Shown here: one piece after another, positions 26,860-36,246 of the stretch
How the letters are laid out: every line of letters begins with the position of its first letter
How positions within the stretch are numbered: position 1 is the first letter of the stretch
NCBI GenBank assembly: GCA_019911965.1
Contig: JAIOJF010000053.1
Span: forward strand, 1 to 64,000
Direction of reading: 5' to 3'
Source of the DNA: Paracoccaceae bacterium
GTDB taxonomy: Bacteria > Pseudomonadota > Alphaproteobacteria > Rhodobacterales > Rhodobacteraceae
DNA length: 64,000 bases
Translations under genes and position numbers: made by a program
Notes under the pieces: model-generated
Told to the model about the DNA's origin: nothing
Database searches by the model: none
Seen by the model: the letters and a program-made list of their open reading frames with translations, nothing else

Positions 26860-28455
26860 GTGACCCCCGACAAGCCCGACGATCCGATCGAAGCCGCATC
26901 GGCGTTGCCGGAACGCAACCCGTTCTCGCTGGTCTCGCATGATCTGCGCTCGGCCCTGTCGGATATCCTGGGCGGTTTGCATCTGGTCGATCAGTCGCGG
27001 CTGGACGCCGAGACCCGCGCCCATTTCGACCGGGTTGCCGCTGCCGGTGAAGCCCTGGCGCGGATGCTCGACAAGACGCTGAGCGAAATGCCCTCGCGGC
27101 TGAACGACCGGTCGATCACCCATGCGGTGAATGTCGATCTCGGTGATTTCCTGAACGATATCCGCCGCCGCTGGGCCGATGTCGCAGCCGAAAAGGACGT
27201 GCGCTTCACCGTCGAGGTGCCGTCGGCATTGCCGGCGGTGGCGACGCTGGACCGGGTGTCGCTGGAGCGGATCATTGCCAATCTGGTCGGCAATGCGATC
27301 AAGTTCACCGATGCCGGAACGGTGGACCTGACCGTGTCCTGCCATCAGGACCGGACCCTGTGCTTTTGCATCCGCGATGACGGGCCGGGCCTGTCCGCCG
27401 CCGCCCTGTCGCGGCTGTACGAATATGCCGGCCGCCCGGAAGGGGCTGCCAAGCCGGGCAGCGGCCTGGGGCTGCATATCGCCCGCGAACTGGCTGGACT
27501 GATCGGCGCCAGCCTCGATGTCCGCAACCGTGACGACGGCAATTCCGGCACATTGGCGGAGTTGCTGTTGCCGCATGCGGCCTGGTTCGACCGCAGCCTG
27601 CGCCGTGAAAGCCCGGCGGCATCGCCAACGCGCAAGGATGATCGTGAAATCAGCCTGGCCGGGATGAACATCCTGCTGGCCGAGGACAACAAGACCAACC
27701 AGCTTGTCGCCACCCAGATGCTGGGCGCGATGGGGGCAGAATTCGGTGTCGCCTCGGACGGGCTGGAAGCGTTGCAGATGCTGGAAGCCGGACAATACGA
27801 TCTGGCGCTGCTGGATATCGAAATGCCGCGCATGTCCGGGCTGGAACTGATCAAGACGATCCGCAGCCGCCCCGCGCCCTTGGGCGACATGCCGCTGGTG
27901 GCGCTGACCGCCTATGTCATGCGCGAGCACCGCGAGCGCATCTTCGCCGCCGGGGCCGACGGCATCATCGCCAAGCCGCTGATGAGCATTGCCGATCTTG
28001 GCCGCGATATCCTCGACCACTACCACCAGCGCCGACCGCATGAGGCACAGACAAATGCGCCCGCCGAAGCCCCGCAAACCGCACCGCAACCGGCAGGCGC
28101 ACCCGTGGACCGGGCGATTTTCGACAACCTGGTTGACACGATCGGCCCGGATTCCACCGCCGAATTGCTGGACAAGTTGCAGATCGATACCGATGCGGTG
28201 GCCGAGGGCCTGTCGCGCGGGCGGCGCAACCTCGATCTTGCCGAAATCCGTTCGCAGACCCACATTCTGATCTCGGTTGCCGGGGCCATCGGTGCGACAC
28301 GGCTGCAATATATCGCGCAGCGGCTGAACACCGCCGCCAACCGGCCAGCGGCGGCGGAGGGCCTGGCGGAGTTATGCGATGAATGTCTCTCTGGCCTGTC
28401 CGACCTTCAGGGGTTTATAATGGCCGAGCAGGCCGGCACCGCGCCCGGGGCTTGA
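26860..28455 (+). CDS. Hybrid histidine kinase (HisKA-HATPase-REC-Hpt)
   Basis: About 531 residues, cytosolic (no membrane helix). HisKA has FSLVSHDLRSALSDILGG (phospho-His near residue 27). The ATPase domain is intact: N-box IIANLVGNAIKFTD, G1 DDGPGLS, G2 GSGLGLHIARELA. A receiver follows (NILLAEDNKTNQLVA, acceptor Asp in ALLDIEMPRMSG), then a proline/alanine linker, and a C-terminal Hpt domain with IRSQTHILISVAGAIG. GTG 26860 is chosen because GAGG lies five bases upstream; a GTG at 26854 is the alternative. It probably receives or relays signals together with the upstream kinase and the response regulator downstream. Confidence 0.88.
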   Translation: MTPDKPDDPIEAASALPERNPFSLVSHDLRSALSDILGGLHLVDQSRLDAETRAHFDRVAAAGEALARMLDKTLSEMPSRLNDRSITHAVNVDLGDFLNDIRRRWADVAAEKDVRFTVEVPSALPAVATLDRVSLERIIANLVGNAIKFTDAGTVDLTVSCHQDRTLCFCIRDDGPGLSAAALSRLYEYAGRPEGAAKPGSGLGLHIARELAGLIGASLDVRNRDDGNSGTLAELLLPHAAWFDRSLRRESPAASPTRKDDREISLAGMNILLAEDNKTNQLVATQMLGAMGAEFGVASDGLEALQMLEAGQYDLALLDIEMPRMSGLELIKTIRSRPAPLGDMPLVALTAYVMREHRERIFAAGADGIIAKPLMSIADLGRDILDHYHQRRPHEAQTNAPAEAPQTAPQPAGAPVDRAIFDNLVDTIGPDSTAELLDKLQIDTDAVAEGLSRGRRNLDLAEIRSQTHILISVAGAIGATRLQYIAQRLNTAANRPAAAEGLAELCDECLSGLSDLQGFIMAEQAGTAPGA

Positions 28456-28488
28456 GCCGCGCACCCGACCCGGAAAGCCGGCCAACCG

Positions 28489-29868
28489 ATGAATGCGACC
28501 CTTCTGCTGATCGAGGATATGCCATCGCTGCAGATGGTCTACGAGGCCGTGTTGCGCCGCGCCGGTTTCCAGGCGGTCTGTGCCGGCACCGCCACCGAGG
28601 GCCTGAAGAAGTTCCGCGAAGGCAGGTTCGGATTCGTCCTCTTGGATTTGATGCTGCCCGACCGTGACGGGCTGGACCTGATGGCGGAAATGCTGGCGAT
28701 CAACCCGGAAGTGCGGGTGATCGTGATCACCGCCAACGGGTCGATCAACAAGGCGGTCGAGGCGATGCGCGCCGGGGCCTATGAATTCCTGGTCAAACCG
28801 TTCGACGAGGTGCGCCTGATCTCGGTGATCGAAAACGCCGTCGCCACCGCCCGCCTGCCGGTTGCAACAGCAAGCAGCGAACCGGCCAATGGCCGTTTCC
28901 ACGGCTTTACCGGATCGTCGCCGGTGATGGTGGATATCTACCGCAAGATCACCTCGATCAGCCGTTCGATGGCGACGGTGTTCATCTCGGGCGAAAGCGG
29001 CACCGGCAAGGAAGTGTGCGCGCAGGCGGTGCATGAAACCTCGCTCAGATCACGCGGGCCGTTCGTGCCGCTGAATTGCGGCGCGATCCCGTCGGACCTT
29101 CTGGAATCCGAGGTGTTCGGCCATCTGAAAGGCTCGTTCACCGGTGCCATCGCCGACAAGACCGGCGCGGCGGGGGCAGCCGATGGCGGCACGCTGTTTC
29201 TGGACGAGATTTGCGAGATGGATCTGAACCTGCAGACCAAATTGCTGCGGTTCCTGCAAACCTCGACCATTCAGCCGGTCGGCGCGGTGTCGGCGCGAAA
29301 GGTCGATGTGCGGATCATCTGCGCCACCAACCGCGACCCCTATGTCGAGGTGCGCGCGGGACGGTTCCGCGAGGATCTGTTTTACCGACTGCATGTCGTT
29401 CCGATCCACCTGCCGCCCTTGCGCGAGCGCGGCTCGGACATTCTGGAAATCGCCGAGCAGATGCTGGTGGCCTACGCAAACGAGGAAGGGCGCAGTTTCA
29501 GGCGGCTGGACCCTGAGGTTGCGCGGCTGTTTCGCCATCTGCCCTGGCCCGGCAATGTGCGGCAATTGCTGAACGTGCTGCGCAATGTTGTGGTGCTGAA
29601 CGAAGGCGAAAGCGTCACGGAAACCATGCTGCCGCTGGAAATCCTGCATCTGAGCGAGGATCGCCTGACGCCGGTTGAGCGTAGCGCACCCATCACCGGC
29701 CCGGGCCTTGGCCAGTTGGTCGGCCGCCCCCTGGCCGAGATCGAGCGCATGGTGATCGAAGCCACGCTTGCCGAAAACGCCGGTTCGGTGCCCAAGGCGG
29801 CGCGGGTGCTGGATGTGTCGCCATCCACGCTTTACCGCAAGATCGAGGCCTGGGCGAAGGCAGGTTAA
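28489..29868 (+). CDS. LuxO-like sigma-54-dependent response regulator
   Basis: 459 residues: receiver (acceptor Asp53 in FVLLDLMLPDRDG), AAA+ domain with Walker A SGESGTGKE, the sigma-54 contact loop KGSFTGAIADK (GSFTGA, as in the LuxO/NtrC class), Walker B GGTLFLDEICEM and GNVRQLLNVLRN, and a C-terminal Fis-type helix-turn-helix (VPKAARVLDVSPSTLYRKIE). The HTH is strikingly LuxO-like. It should activate RpoN promoters after phosphorelay from the adjacent hybrid kinase. Targets are unknown; no obvious -24/-12 promoter was found nearby. Confidence 0.9.
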   Translation: MNATLLLIEDMPSLQMVYEAVLRRAGFQAVCAGTATEGLKKFREGRFGFVLLDLMLPDRDGLDLMAEMLAINPEVRVIVITANGSINKAVEAMRAGAYEFLVKPFDEVRLISVIENAVATARLPVATASSEPANGRFHGFTGSSPVMVDIYRKITSISRSMATVFISGESGTGKEVCAQAVHETSLRSRGPFVPLNCGAIPSDLLESEVFGHLKGSFTGAIADKTGAAGAADGGTLFLDEICEMDLNLQTKLLRFLQTSTIQPVGAVSARKVDVRIICATNRDPYVEVRAGRFREDLFYRLHVVPIHLPPLRERGSDILEIAEQMLVAYANEEGRSFRRLDPEVARLFRHLPWPGNVRQLLNVLRNVVVLNEGESVTETMLPLEILHLSEDRLTPVERSAPITGPGLGQLVGRPLAEIERMVIEATLAENAGSVPKAARVLDVSPSTLYRKIEAWAKAG

Positions 29869-30350
29869 CCAGACCGGCCCATCGCCGCCCAGGCAAATTG
29901 CGCATCGGTTTCCACCGCCCCGGGGCGCTGCGCGCGCAGCCGCTCCAGCGCCGAAGCCGGGCTTTCGCCGCGTTCCACCATCAGCCTCAGCAGCACCATG
30001 CCGGACCGCCCTTGCCCGCCTTGGCAATGCGCCAGCACCGCGCCGCCGGCATCAAGGATCGCATGCAGGCGGCCTGACAATTCCGGCCAGTCGCCTTCCC
30101 CCTCAGGTGCCGCATAATCGCGGATCGGGAAATGCGCCCAGCCGACACCGCCTTCCGCCAGCATGCCGCCCAGATCGTCCATGCCGTAGCGGGCCATCTC
30201 TGCCATTTCGGTCATCGACACCACGATATCGGGCGACCAGCGCAGAATGGTGGCGACATCCGCCATCCCGGCCCCGCCGCGCCCCGGCAGCGGGCAGATG
30301 CCCAGCCTTGCGCCGTTGGGATAGCTCAGGGTCTCGATCCGGAAGGCCAT
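29865..30350 (-). CDS. Protein tyrosine/dual-specificity phosphatase-like protein
   Basis: 161-residue protein with the PTP signature HCQGGQGRSG (HCx5R; catalytic Cys about residue 110), an upstream acidic loop FPIRDYAAPEGEGDWP that could carry the general-acid Asp, and a helical C-terminus. Tail-to-tail with the LuxO-like gene: the two stop codons share TTAA at 29865-29868. It may dephosphorylate proteins or phosphoinositides; the substrate is unknown, and a role in the neighbouring phosphorelay is only a guess. Confidence 0.85.
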   Translation of the reverse strand: MAFRIETLSYPNGARLGICPLPGRGGAGMADVATILRWSPDIVVSMTEMAEMARYGMDDLGGMLAEGGVGWAHFPIRDYAAPEGEGDWPELSGRLHAILDAGGAVLAHCQGGQGRSGMVLLRLMVERGESPASALERLRAQRPGAVETDAQFAWAAMGRSG

Positions 30351-30429
30351 GTTTTTCTCCGATGCGGGACTCGCATTTTGGCGGGCCGCGCTTTACCTAT
30401 GATACGGGCGAAGCGGACGGGCAAGGCGG

Positions 30430-32166
30430 ATGAGCGACAGCGCAGGCAGGGAAACGAACTACCAGGTGCTGGCACGCAAATACCGGCCCGCGACCTTTGC
30501 CGATCTGGTGGGCCAGGATGCGATGGTCCGCACCCTGCGCAACGCGTTTGAATCCGACCGTATCGCGCATGCCTTCATCATGACCGGCGTGCGCGGGGTC
30601 GGCAAGACCACCACCGCGCGGATCATCGCCAAGGGCATGAACTGCGTCGGCCCTGACGGCAAGGGCGGCCCGACGATCGAGCCTTGCGGGGTCTGCGAGC
30701 CCTGCATTGCCATCGCCGAAGGCCGCCATGTCGACGTGATGGAGATGGACGCCGCCAGCCGCACCGGCGTTGGCGATATCCGCGAGATCATCGATTCGGT
30801 GCATTACCGGGCGGCCTCGGCGCGTTACAAGATTTACATCATCGACGAAGTGCACATGCTGTCGACCAACGCCTTCAACGCGCTGTTGAAGACACTGGAA
30901 GAACCGCCCGAACATGTGAAATTCATCTTCGCCACCACCGAAATCCGCAAGATCCCGGTGACGGTGCTGTCGCGCTGCCAGCGGTTCGATCTGCGCCGGA
31001 TGGAGCCGGAGGATACCATCGCTTACCTCAGGCAGATGGCCGGACAGGAAGGCGTTGCCATTGCGGATGACGCGCTGGCGCTGATTACCCGCGCCGCCGA
31101 AGGCTCGATGCGCGATGCGGTGTCGCTGCTGGACCAGGCGATTGCCCACGGGGCGGGGGAAACCAGCGCCGATCAGGTCCGCGCCATGCTGGGGCTGGCG
31201 GATCGCGGGCGGGTGCTCGATCTGTTCGACATGATCATGAAGGGCGACGCGGCGGGTGCGCTGGCGGAATTGTCCGGGCAATATGCCGATGGCGCCGATC
31301 CGATGGCGGTTCTGCGCGATCTGGCCGAGATCACCCATTGGGCCAGCGTCATCAAGATCACGCCGGATGCCGCCGACGATCCGACCGTCGCGCCGGACGA
31401 ACGCGCGCGCGGCAGCGAGATGGCGCTGCATCTGCCGATGCGGGCCTTGTCGCGGATGTGGCAGATGCTGCTGAAGGCGATGGAGGAAGTGGCGCAGGCC
31501 CCGAATGCGATGATGGCCGCCGAGATGGCGATCATCCGGCTGACGCATGTGGCCGATCTGCCCAGCCCGGAAGACCTGGTGCGCAAGTTGCAGGCAACCT
31601 CGCCGGGCACCGGCCCGCGCGGCGGTGGCGGCGGTGCGGCCCCCTCGCGGGGCGGGTCGGGCGTTTCGGCGGTGGCCGGTGGTGGCGGCAGCGTCGCTCA
31701 GGGCGATCCCTCGCCCACTACAGCGCTGGCGCGCTTCGCGCGGTTTGAAGATGTGGTCGAGCTGATCCGCGCCAACCGCGACGTGCAATTGCTGGTCGAG
31801 GTCGAGGATACGATGCGCCTGGCGCGCTATTCGCCCGGCCGGATCGAGTTCGAGATGACCGAGAAGTCGCCGCGCGATCTGGCGGCCCGGCTGGCCACAA
31901 GATTGCAAAGCTGGACCGGCGTGCGCTGGGGCGTTTCGGTGGTCGGCGAGGGCGGCGGCCAGACCATCGCCGAAATACGCGACCGCCAGCGCGGCGATCT
32001 GCAGGGGCTGGCGCTGGCGCATCCGATGGTGCAGGAAGTGCTGAAATACTTTCCCGATGCGGAAATCCGCGAGGTTAAGACGGAAACCGAAATGCCGGCC
32101 GACAATGTGGTGCCGTTCGATCCCGACGATGTCGGCGACGACTGGGACCCGTTCGAGTCCGATTGA
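30430..32166 (+). CDS. dnaX: DNA polymerase III subunit gamma/tau
   Basis: Clamp-loader ATPase of the replisome. 578 aa: Walker A TGVRGVGKTTTAR, zinc-binding cysteines (MNC ... CGVCEPC), Walker B YIIDEVHMLS and the LSRCQRFDLR sensor. A Gly-rich linker (about residues 396-420, GPRGGGGGAAPSRGG) separates the loader from the tau C-terminal domain that contacts the polymerase. I found no A6G-type slippage site for a programmed gamma form. It starts the dnaX-ybaB-recR cluster found in many bacteria. Confidence 0.95.
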   Translation: MSDSAGRETNYQVLARKYRPATFADLVGQDAMVRTLRNAFESDRIAHAFIMTGVRGVGKTTTARIIAKGMNCVGPDGKGGPTIEPCGVCEPCIAIAEGRHVDVMEMDAASRTGVGDIREIIDSVHYRAASARYKIYIIDEVHMLSTNAFNALLKTLEEPPEHVKFIFATTEIRKIPVTVLSRCQRFDLRRMEPEDTIAYLRQMAGQEGVAIADDALALITRAAEGSMRDAVSLLDQAIAHGAGETSADQVRAMLGLADRGRVLDLFDMIMKGDAAGALAELSGQYADGADPMAVLRDLAEITHWASVIKITPDAADDPTVAPDERARGSEMALHLPMRALSRMWQMLLKAMEEVAQAPNAMMAAEMAIIRLTHVADLPSPEDLVRKLQATSPGTGPRGGGGGAAPSRGGSGVSAVAGGGGSVAQGDPSPTTALARFARFEDVVELIRANRDVQLLVEVEDTMRLARYSPGRIEFEMTEKSPRDLAARLATRLQSWTGVRWGVSVVGEGGGQTIAEIRDRQRGDLQGLALAHPMVQEVLKYFPDAEIREVKTETEMPADNVVPFDPDDVGDDWDPFESD

Positions 32167-32188
32167 CAGAACGAACAGGAGAAACGGA

Positions 32189-32533
32189 ATGCTGAAAGGT
32201 CTGGGCGGGATTGGCGATATGGCCAAGCTGATGAAGCAGGCGCAGGAAATGCAGGCCAAGATGGCCGAGGTTCAGGCCGGGCTGGACCGCATCAACGTGA
32301 TCGGCCAGTCAGGCGCCGGCATGGTGGTGGCGACGGTTTCGGCCAAGGGTGATCTGAAGGCGCTGGAGATTGATCCATCGCTGTTCCGTCCCGAGGACAA
32401 GGAAGTTGTCGAGGACCTGATCGTCGCCGCGATCAAGGATGCGCAGGCCAAGGCGGACGAGGCCAAGGCGGCCGAGATCGGCAAGGTGACCGAGGGGTTG
32501 AACCTGCCGGCCGGAATGAAACTTCCGTTCTAG
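32189..32533 (+). CDS. ybaB: YbaB/EbfC nucleoid-associated protein
   Basis: 114-residue homodimeric DNA-binding protein of the YbaB/EbfC family. It has an N-terminal helix rich in Met, Gln and Lys ([20 protein letters not shown]), a central beta-hairpin ([21 protein letters not shown]) and a long C-terminal helix ending [13 protein letters not shown] 32189 has AGGAG at ideal spacing. Its place between dnaX and recR is the standard arrangement and confirms the call. Confidence 0.93.
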   Translation: MLKGLGGIGDMAKLMKQAQEMQAKMAEVQAGLDRINVIGQSGAGMVVATVSAKGDLKALEIDPSLFRPEDKEVVEDLIVAAIKDAQAKADEAKAAEIGKVTEGLNLPAGMKLPF

Positions 32534-32534
32534 A

Positions 32535-33143
32535 ATGACCGGATCAACCGGCCCGACCGGTGATATCGAAGCGCTGATCGCGCTGATGGCACGGCTTCCG
32601 GGGCTTGGGCCACGCTCGGCCCGGCGGGCGGTTCTGCACCTGATCAAGCGGCGCGGGCAATTGATGGACCCGCTGGCGGACGCGCTGCACCATGTCGCGG
32701 TGACGGCACGCGAATGCGTGACCTGCGGCAATATCGGGGCTGCTGAACGCTGCGATATCTGCACCGCCGAAAAGCGCGGCAATGGTCAGATCTGCGTGGT
32801 TGAAGATGTCGCCGACCTCTGGGCGATGGAACGTTCCGGCGTGTTTTCCGGGCGTTATCATGTGCTTGGCGGCGTGTTGTCGGCGCTGGACAATATCGGC
32901 CCCGCCGATCTGCGCATTCCGCTGCTGGTGCGCCGGGTGGCGGATGAGGGTGTTTCCGAGGTGATCCTGGCGCTGAATGCCACCGTCGATGGCCAGACCA
33001 CGGCGCATTACATCGCCGAACAGCTTGAAGGTGCCGGCATCGCCGTTACCTCGCTGGCGCAGGGCGTGCCGATTGGCGGCGAGCTGGATTATCTCGATGA
33101 CGGCACGATTTCGGCGGCTCTGCGGGCGCGCAAGAGCTTCTGA
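32535..33143 (+). CDS. recR: Recombination protein RecR
   Basis: 202-residue RecFOR pathway protein that helps load RecA on gapped DNA. A helix-hairpin-helix lies at the N-terminus ([19 protein letters not shown]), then a C4 zinc finger ([16 protein letters not shown]), a Toprim domain ([15 protein letters not shown] ... [20 protein letters not shown]) and the C-terminal Walker-B-like [18 protein letters not shown]. It starts one base after the ybaB stop, so it is co-translated. Confidence 0.95.
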   Translation: MTGSTGPTGDIEALIALMARLPGLGPRSARRAVLHLIKRRGQLMDPLADALHHVAVTARECVTCGNIGAAERCDICTAEKRGNGQICVVEDVADLWAMERSGVFSGRYHVLGGVLSALDNIGPADLRIPLLVRRVADEGVSEVILALNATVDGQTTAHYIAEQLEGAGIAVTSLAQGVPIGGELDYLDDGTISAALRARKSF

Positions 33144-33154
33144 GTAACGGGCGG

Positions 33155-34090
33155 TCAGCCGCGCCGCGATCTGGCACGCGATTCGCGCCGCGCGATATAA
33201 AGCGTCGCGCCGATGATCACGGCGGCCCCGGTCAGGGTGGCGTTGTCGATGGTCTCGCCGAATAACAGCCAGGCTGCGAAGCCGATCACCACCAGCCGCA
33301 GATAAGATACCGGTGCGATCAGCGCGGCATCGGCGTGGCGATAGGCCTGGATATCGGCAATGCCGCGCAGCGTCGAGAACGCCACCAATGCCGCCACCGA
33401 TCCCCAGGTGATCCACTTCGTCGGCATTTCCCAGACCGGCAGCGCCACCGGCAGGGTGACAAGCACGGTGATCACGACGGACGAGAAATAGGTGGACAAG
33501 GCCCCGTCCGCATTGGCCAGGTTGCGCGACATGGTCAGGGCCATCGCGAACAGCAGCGATGAACCGAGGGCCGCCAGCATGGCGGGGTGAAACGCCTCGA
33601 ATCCCGGACGGATGATGATCAGCGCCCCGATGAACCCGGCGGCAATGGCGGCGATGCGGCGAGGGCCGATGCTTTCGCCATGCACGATTACCCCCATCGC
33701 GGCGGCAAAGATCGGCCCCATGAAGAACAATACCGTGGCCGTGCCCAGCGGAATATGCGCCAGCGTGTAGAATCCGAGATTGGTCGAAACCCCGATCAGC
33801 GCGCCACGCAGCAGATGCTGGCCGGGGCGCGAGAACCGCATTTGCCGGCGCGCGCCTGCGAACAGGATCAATGCGACAGCGATCAGGATGCTGGTGATCC
33901 CGGCGCGAAACAGCACCGCCATGCGGCTGTCAACCTCCAACGTTACGCCGCGCACCGCCAATGTCATCAGGCTGGCCCCCATCACAGAAACCAGCGCCCA
34001 GATCAGGCCCTGCGGGGTGTTGCGTGCGGTGCGGGCAACGGGTATCGCGGTAGGCCCGGGATCGGTGGGTGGGGTCTGGCTGTCGGTCAT
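33155..34090 (-). CDS. EamA/DMT-superfamily transporter
   Basis: 311-residue membrane protein with ten predicted helices in two EamA repeats (first repeat near residues 27-155, second 165-295) and a proline-rich cytosolic N-terminus (SQTPPTDPGPTA). A typical DMT stretch is TATVLFFMGPIFAAAMGVIV. Substrate unknown; this group includes metabolite and amino-acid exporters. Convergent with recR (11-bp gap) and divergent from hemF. Confidence 0.85.
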   Translation of the reverse strand: MTDSQTPPTDPGPTAIPVARTARNTPQGLIWALVSVMGASLMTLAVRGVTLEVDSRMAVLFRAGITSILIAVALILFAGARRQMRFSRPGQHLLRGALIGVSTNLGFYTLAHIPLGTATVLFFMGPIFAAAMGVIVHGESIGPRRIAAIAAGFIGALIIIRPGFEAFHPAMLAALGSSLLFAMALTMSRNLANADGALSTYFSSVVITVLVTLPVALPVWEMPTKWITWGSVAALVAFSTLRGIADIQAYRHADAALIAPVSYLRLVVIGFAAWLLFGETIDNATLTGAAVIIGATLYIARRESRARSRRG

Positions 34091-34194
34091 GGCCCGGCGA
34101 AACTAGGGTGCTCGCGGGGAAAGGGCAATCGCGGTTGTCCGGGCTATGGCGGGGCAGGGGCCAAGGCGTTATGCAAGGGCAAAAGGGGAATGAA

Positions 34195-35103
34195 ATGAGC
34201 GAAAACCGCAAGGATATCGTGACCGACGACAACAAGGCCCGCGCCAGCGCCTGGTTCCGCGACCTGCGCGACCAGATCGTCGCCGCCTTCGAGGTGCTGG
34301 AAGACGAACAATCCACCGGCCCATGCGCCAGCCTCCCGGCGGGCCGCTTCGAGGTGACGACGACGAAACGCGCCAGCGCCGATGGCTCGGATGCCGGTGG
34401 CGGCTTGATGAGCGTGCTGCGCGGTGGCCGGGTGTTCGAGAAAGTCGGCGTCAATATCTCGACCGTACATGGCCAGCTTGGCGAGCGCGCGCAGGCGGCG
34501 ATGGCGGCCCGCAAGGGCATTCCCGGCATGGCCGACGATCCGCGCTTCTGGGCCGCCGGGATATCCTTGGTGGCGCATATGCAGAACCCGCATACGCCGT
34601 CGGTGCACATGAATACGCGGATGTTCTGGACGCCGCATGCCTGGTGGTTCGGGGGGGGATCGGATTTGAACCCCTGCATCGAATATCCCGAGGATACCGC
34701 CGATTTCCACGCCGTGCAGAAGGCCCATTGCGACCGTCACGATACCGCGTTCTACCCGCGCTTCAAGGCCTGGGCGGATGAGTATTTCTACGTGCCGCAC
34801 CGGGGCCGGGCGCGCGGCGTCGGCGGCATATTCTTCGACGATCACTGCACCGGCGACTGGGAGGCGGATTTCGCCTTCACCCAGGATGCCGGGCGCGCCT
34901 TTCTGCCGGCTTTCCTGCCGGTCACACGGCGGCGGCGCGATACTGGGTGGAGCGAGGCCGACAAGGACACGCAACTGATCCATCGCGGGCTTTATGCGGA
35001 ATATAATCTGGTCTACGACCGGGGCACGAAATTCGGCCTGGAAACCGGCCATGACGCGAATGCGGTGCTGATGTCCCTGCCGCCGCTGGCGAAATGGGTC
35101 TGA
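34195..35103 (+). CDS. hemF: Oxygen-dependent coproporphyrinogen III oxidase
   Basis: Aerobic haem and bacteriochlorophyll pathway enzyme that decarboxylates coproporphyrinogen III to protoporphyrinogen IX. 302 aa with [36 protein letters not shown] and [14 protein letters not shown], the conserved HemF blocks with metal/substrate histidines. ATG 34195 follows AAAAGGGGAA; an in-frame ATG at 34171 would add eight residues. No FNR box was seen upstream. The next gene starts inside its 3' end. Confidence 0.94.
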   Translation: MSENRKDIVTDDNKARASAWFRDLRDQIVAAFEVLEDEQSTGPCASLPAGRFEVTTTKRASADGSDAGGGLMSVLRGGRVFEKVGVNISTVHGQLGERAQAAMAARKGIPGMADDPRFWAAGISLVAHMQNPHTPSVHMNTRMFWTPHAWWFGGGSDLNPCIEYPEDTADFHAVQKAHCDRHDTAFYPRFKAWADEYFYVPHRGRARGVGGIFFDDHCTGDWEADFAFTQDAGRAFLPAFLPVTRRRRDTGWSEADKDTQLIHRGLYAEYNLVYDRGTKFGLETGHDANAVLMSLPPLAKWV

Positions 35104-35621
35104 GCCTGGCGGATTATACCCCCGGTCGGCTGATCGAGGTCGCCGACCGGATGCAATCGGGCTATGCCTACCGGCTGGAGGCGCTGCCGGGGCAAGGCTT
35201 CGATGCCGCCTTCACCCCGGCGCTGACACCGCAGCAGATGCTGGAGATGGGCGTGTTCGAGGGCAAATACCTGAACGATTGCCGCGCCGAGTTTCCGGGC
35301 GAGTGGTTCGCCAATGCCCGCCTGTCCGACCGCCCCGACCCGAAGGTCAATTTCTTCGGCACCAAAAGCCGCCAGCCGCTTTCAACCTGGCGTGACAAGG
35401 GCTGGATCATCGGCCCCGATCCGCGCGGCTGGTTCCAGTGGTATTGCCGATACTGGCTTGGCCGCCGCCTGCCCGATACCGATGCCCGCCAGATCAAGCG
35501 ATGGCGGGCCTTTTCGCGCCATGCCGGGCAGATCCGCGCCAATTGCATGACGGGCGATCTGTCCTGCCGCCCAAGGCAGCGGCAGGCCTTGCTGCAATGG
35601 GCCTATGATCCGATGATCTGA
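35094..35621 (+). CDS. Conserved hypothetical protein overlapping hemF
   Basis: 175-residue soluble protein with a distinctive aromatic motif, [22 protein letters not shown], followed by [19 protein letters not shown], and an earlier [16 protein letters not shown]. These blocks recur in a conserved but uncharacterised family, as I recall. It overlaps the last 10 bp of hemF in another frame and lacks a strong ribosome site, suggesting translational coupling. Function unknown. Confidence 0.75.
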   Translation: MGLSLADYTPGRLIEVADRMQSGYAYRLEALPGQGFDAAFTPALTPQQMLEMGVFEGKYLNDCRAEFPGEWFANARLSDRPDPKVNFFGTKSRQPLSTWRDKGWIIGPDPRGWFQWYCRYWLGRRLPDTDARQIKRWRAFSRHAGQIRANCMTGDLSCRPRQRQALLQWAYDPMI

Positions 35622-35700
35622 GGCGATCCGGCCCCCGATTTGCCATTTTTTCCTTTCCGGTGTATAACTTGTGCCAACAACGAAAATTGGCAGGTTTATC

Positions 35701-36168
35701 ATGACACGTACTCTGATCTCGCTTTCGGGCGCGGTGCTGGGCGCAATCAGCCCCTTATTCATGCGCCCGCCGGGCCGGCAGGTGGCCGCCCTGTGCTACC
35801 GCGAAAACGATGGCGGCAAGGAAGTGCTGATGATCACCAGCCGGCGCACCGGGCGCTGGATCATCCCGAAAGGCTGGCCGATTGACGGCCTCGGCTTTCC
35901 CGATGCCGCGCTCTACGAGGCCTGGGAGGAAGCGGGCGTCAAGCGTGGCCGTATCGCCGGTGCCGCCTCCGGCAGCTATCGCTATCGCAAGCGGCTGCAG
36001 AACGGTGCCGAGCGGCCCTGCCTTGTCGATGTCTACCCGGTCGAGGTTGATTCGATGGCCGGGACCTATCCCGAAAGCACGCTGCGTCAGCGCCGCTGGG
36101 TGGCGCGCGACGAGGCCGCCAATATGGTGAAAGAGGCAGATTTACGCCAGATCATCCGGGCGATCTGA
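35701..36168 (+). CDS. Nudix hydrolase
   Basis: 155-residue protein with a Nudix fold: RRTGRWIIPKGWPIDGL, then the box-like PDAALYEAWEEAGVKRG, where Tyr replaces the usual Arg of the REUxEE core but the metal-binding EE pair is kept. Such proteins hydrolyse nucleoside diphosphate-X compounds, often diadenosine or diphosphoinositol polyphosphates in this subgroup. ATG 35701 fits the family N-terminus; an ATG-like extension at 35671 is less likely. It precedes the phosphate transporter gene by 78 bp. Confidence 0.85.
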   Translation: MTRTLISLSGAVLGAISPLFMRPPGRQVAALCYRENDGGKEVLMITSRRTGRWIIPKGWPIDGLGFPDAALYEAWEEAGVKRGRIAGAASGSYRYRKRLQNGAERPCLVDVYPVEVDSMAGTYPESTLRQRRWVARDEAANMVKEADLRQIIRAI

Positions 36169-36246
36169 CCTGCGTTGAAATCGAGACTTGTCAAACTGGG
36201 AATCGCCCGTTAGCGGTGGCGCGGCAAAATTGGCCCGGGGGCGGAC

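Noticed and set aside
30430-32166. A programmed ribosomal frameshift in dnaX producing a short gamma subunit
   Set aside because: No A-rich slippery heptamer followed by a stem was found in the region after the ATPase core.
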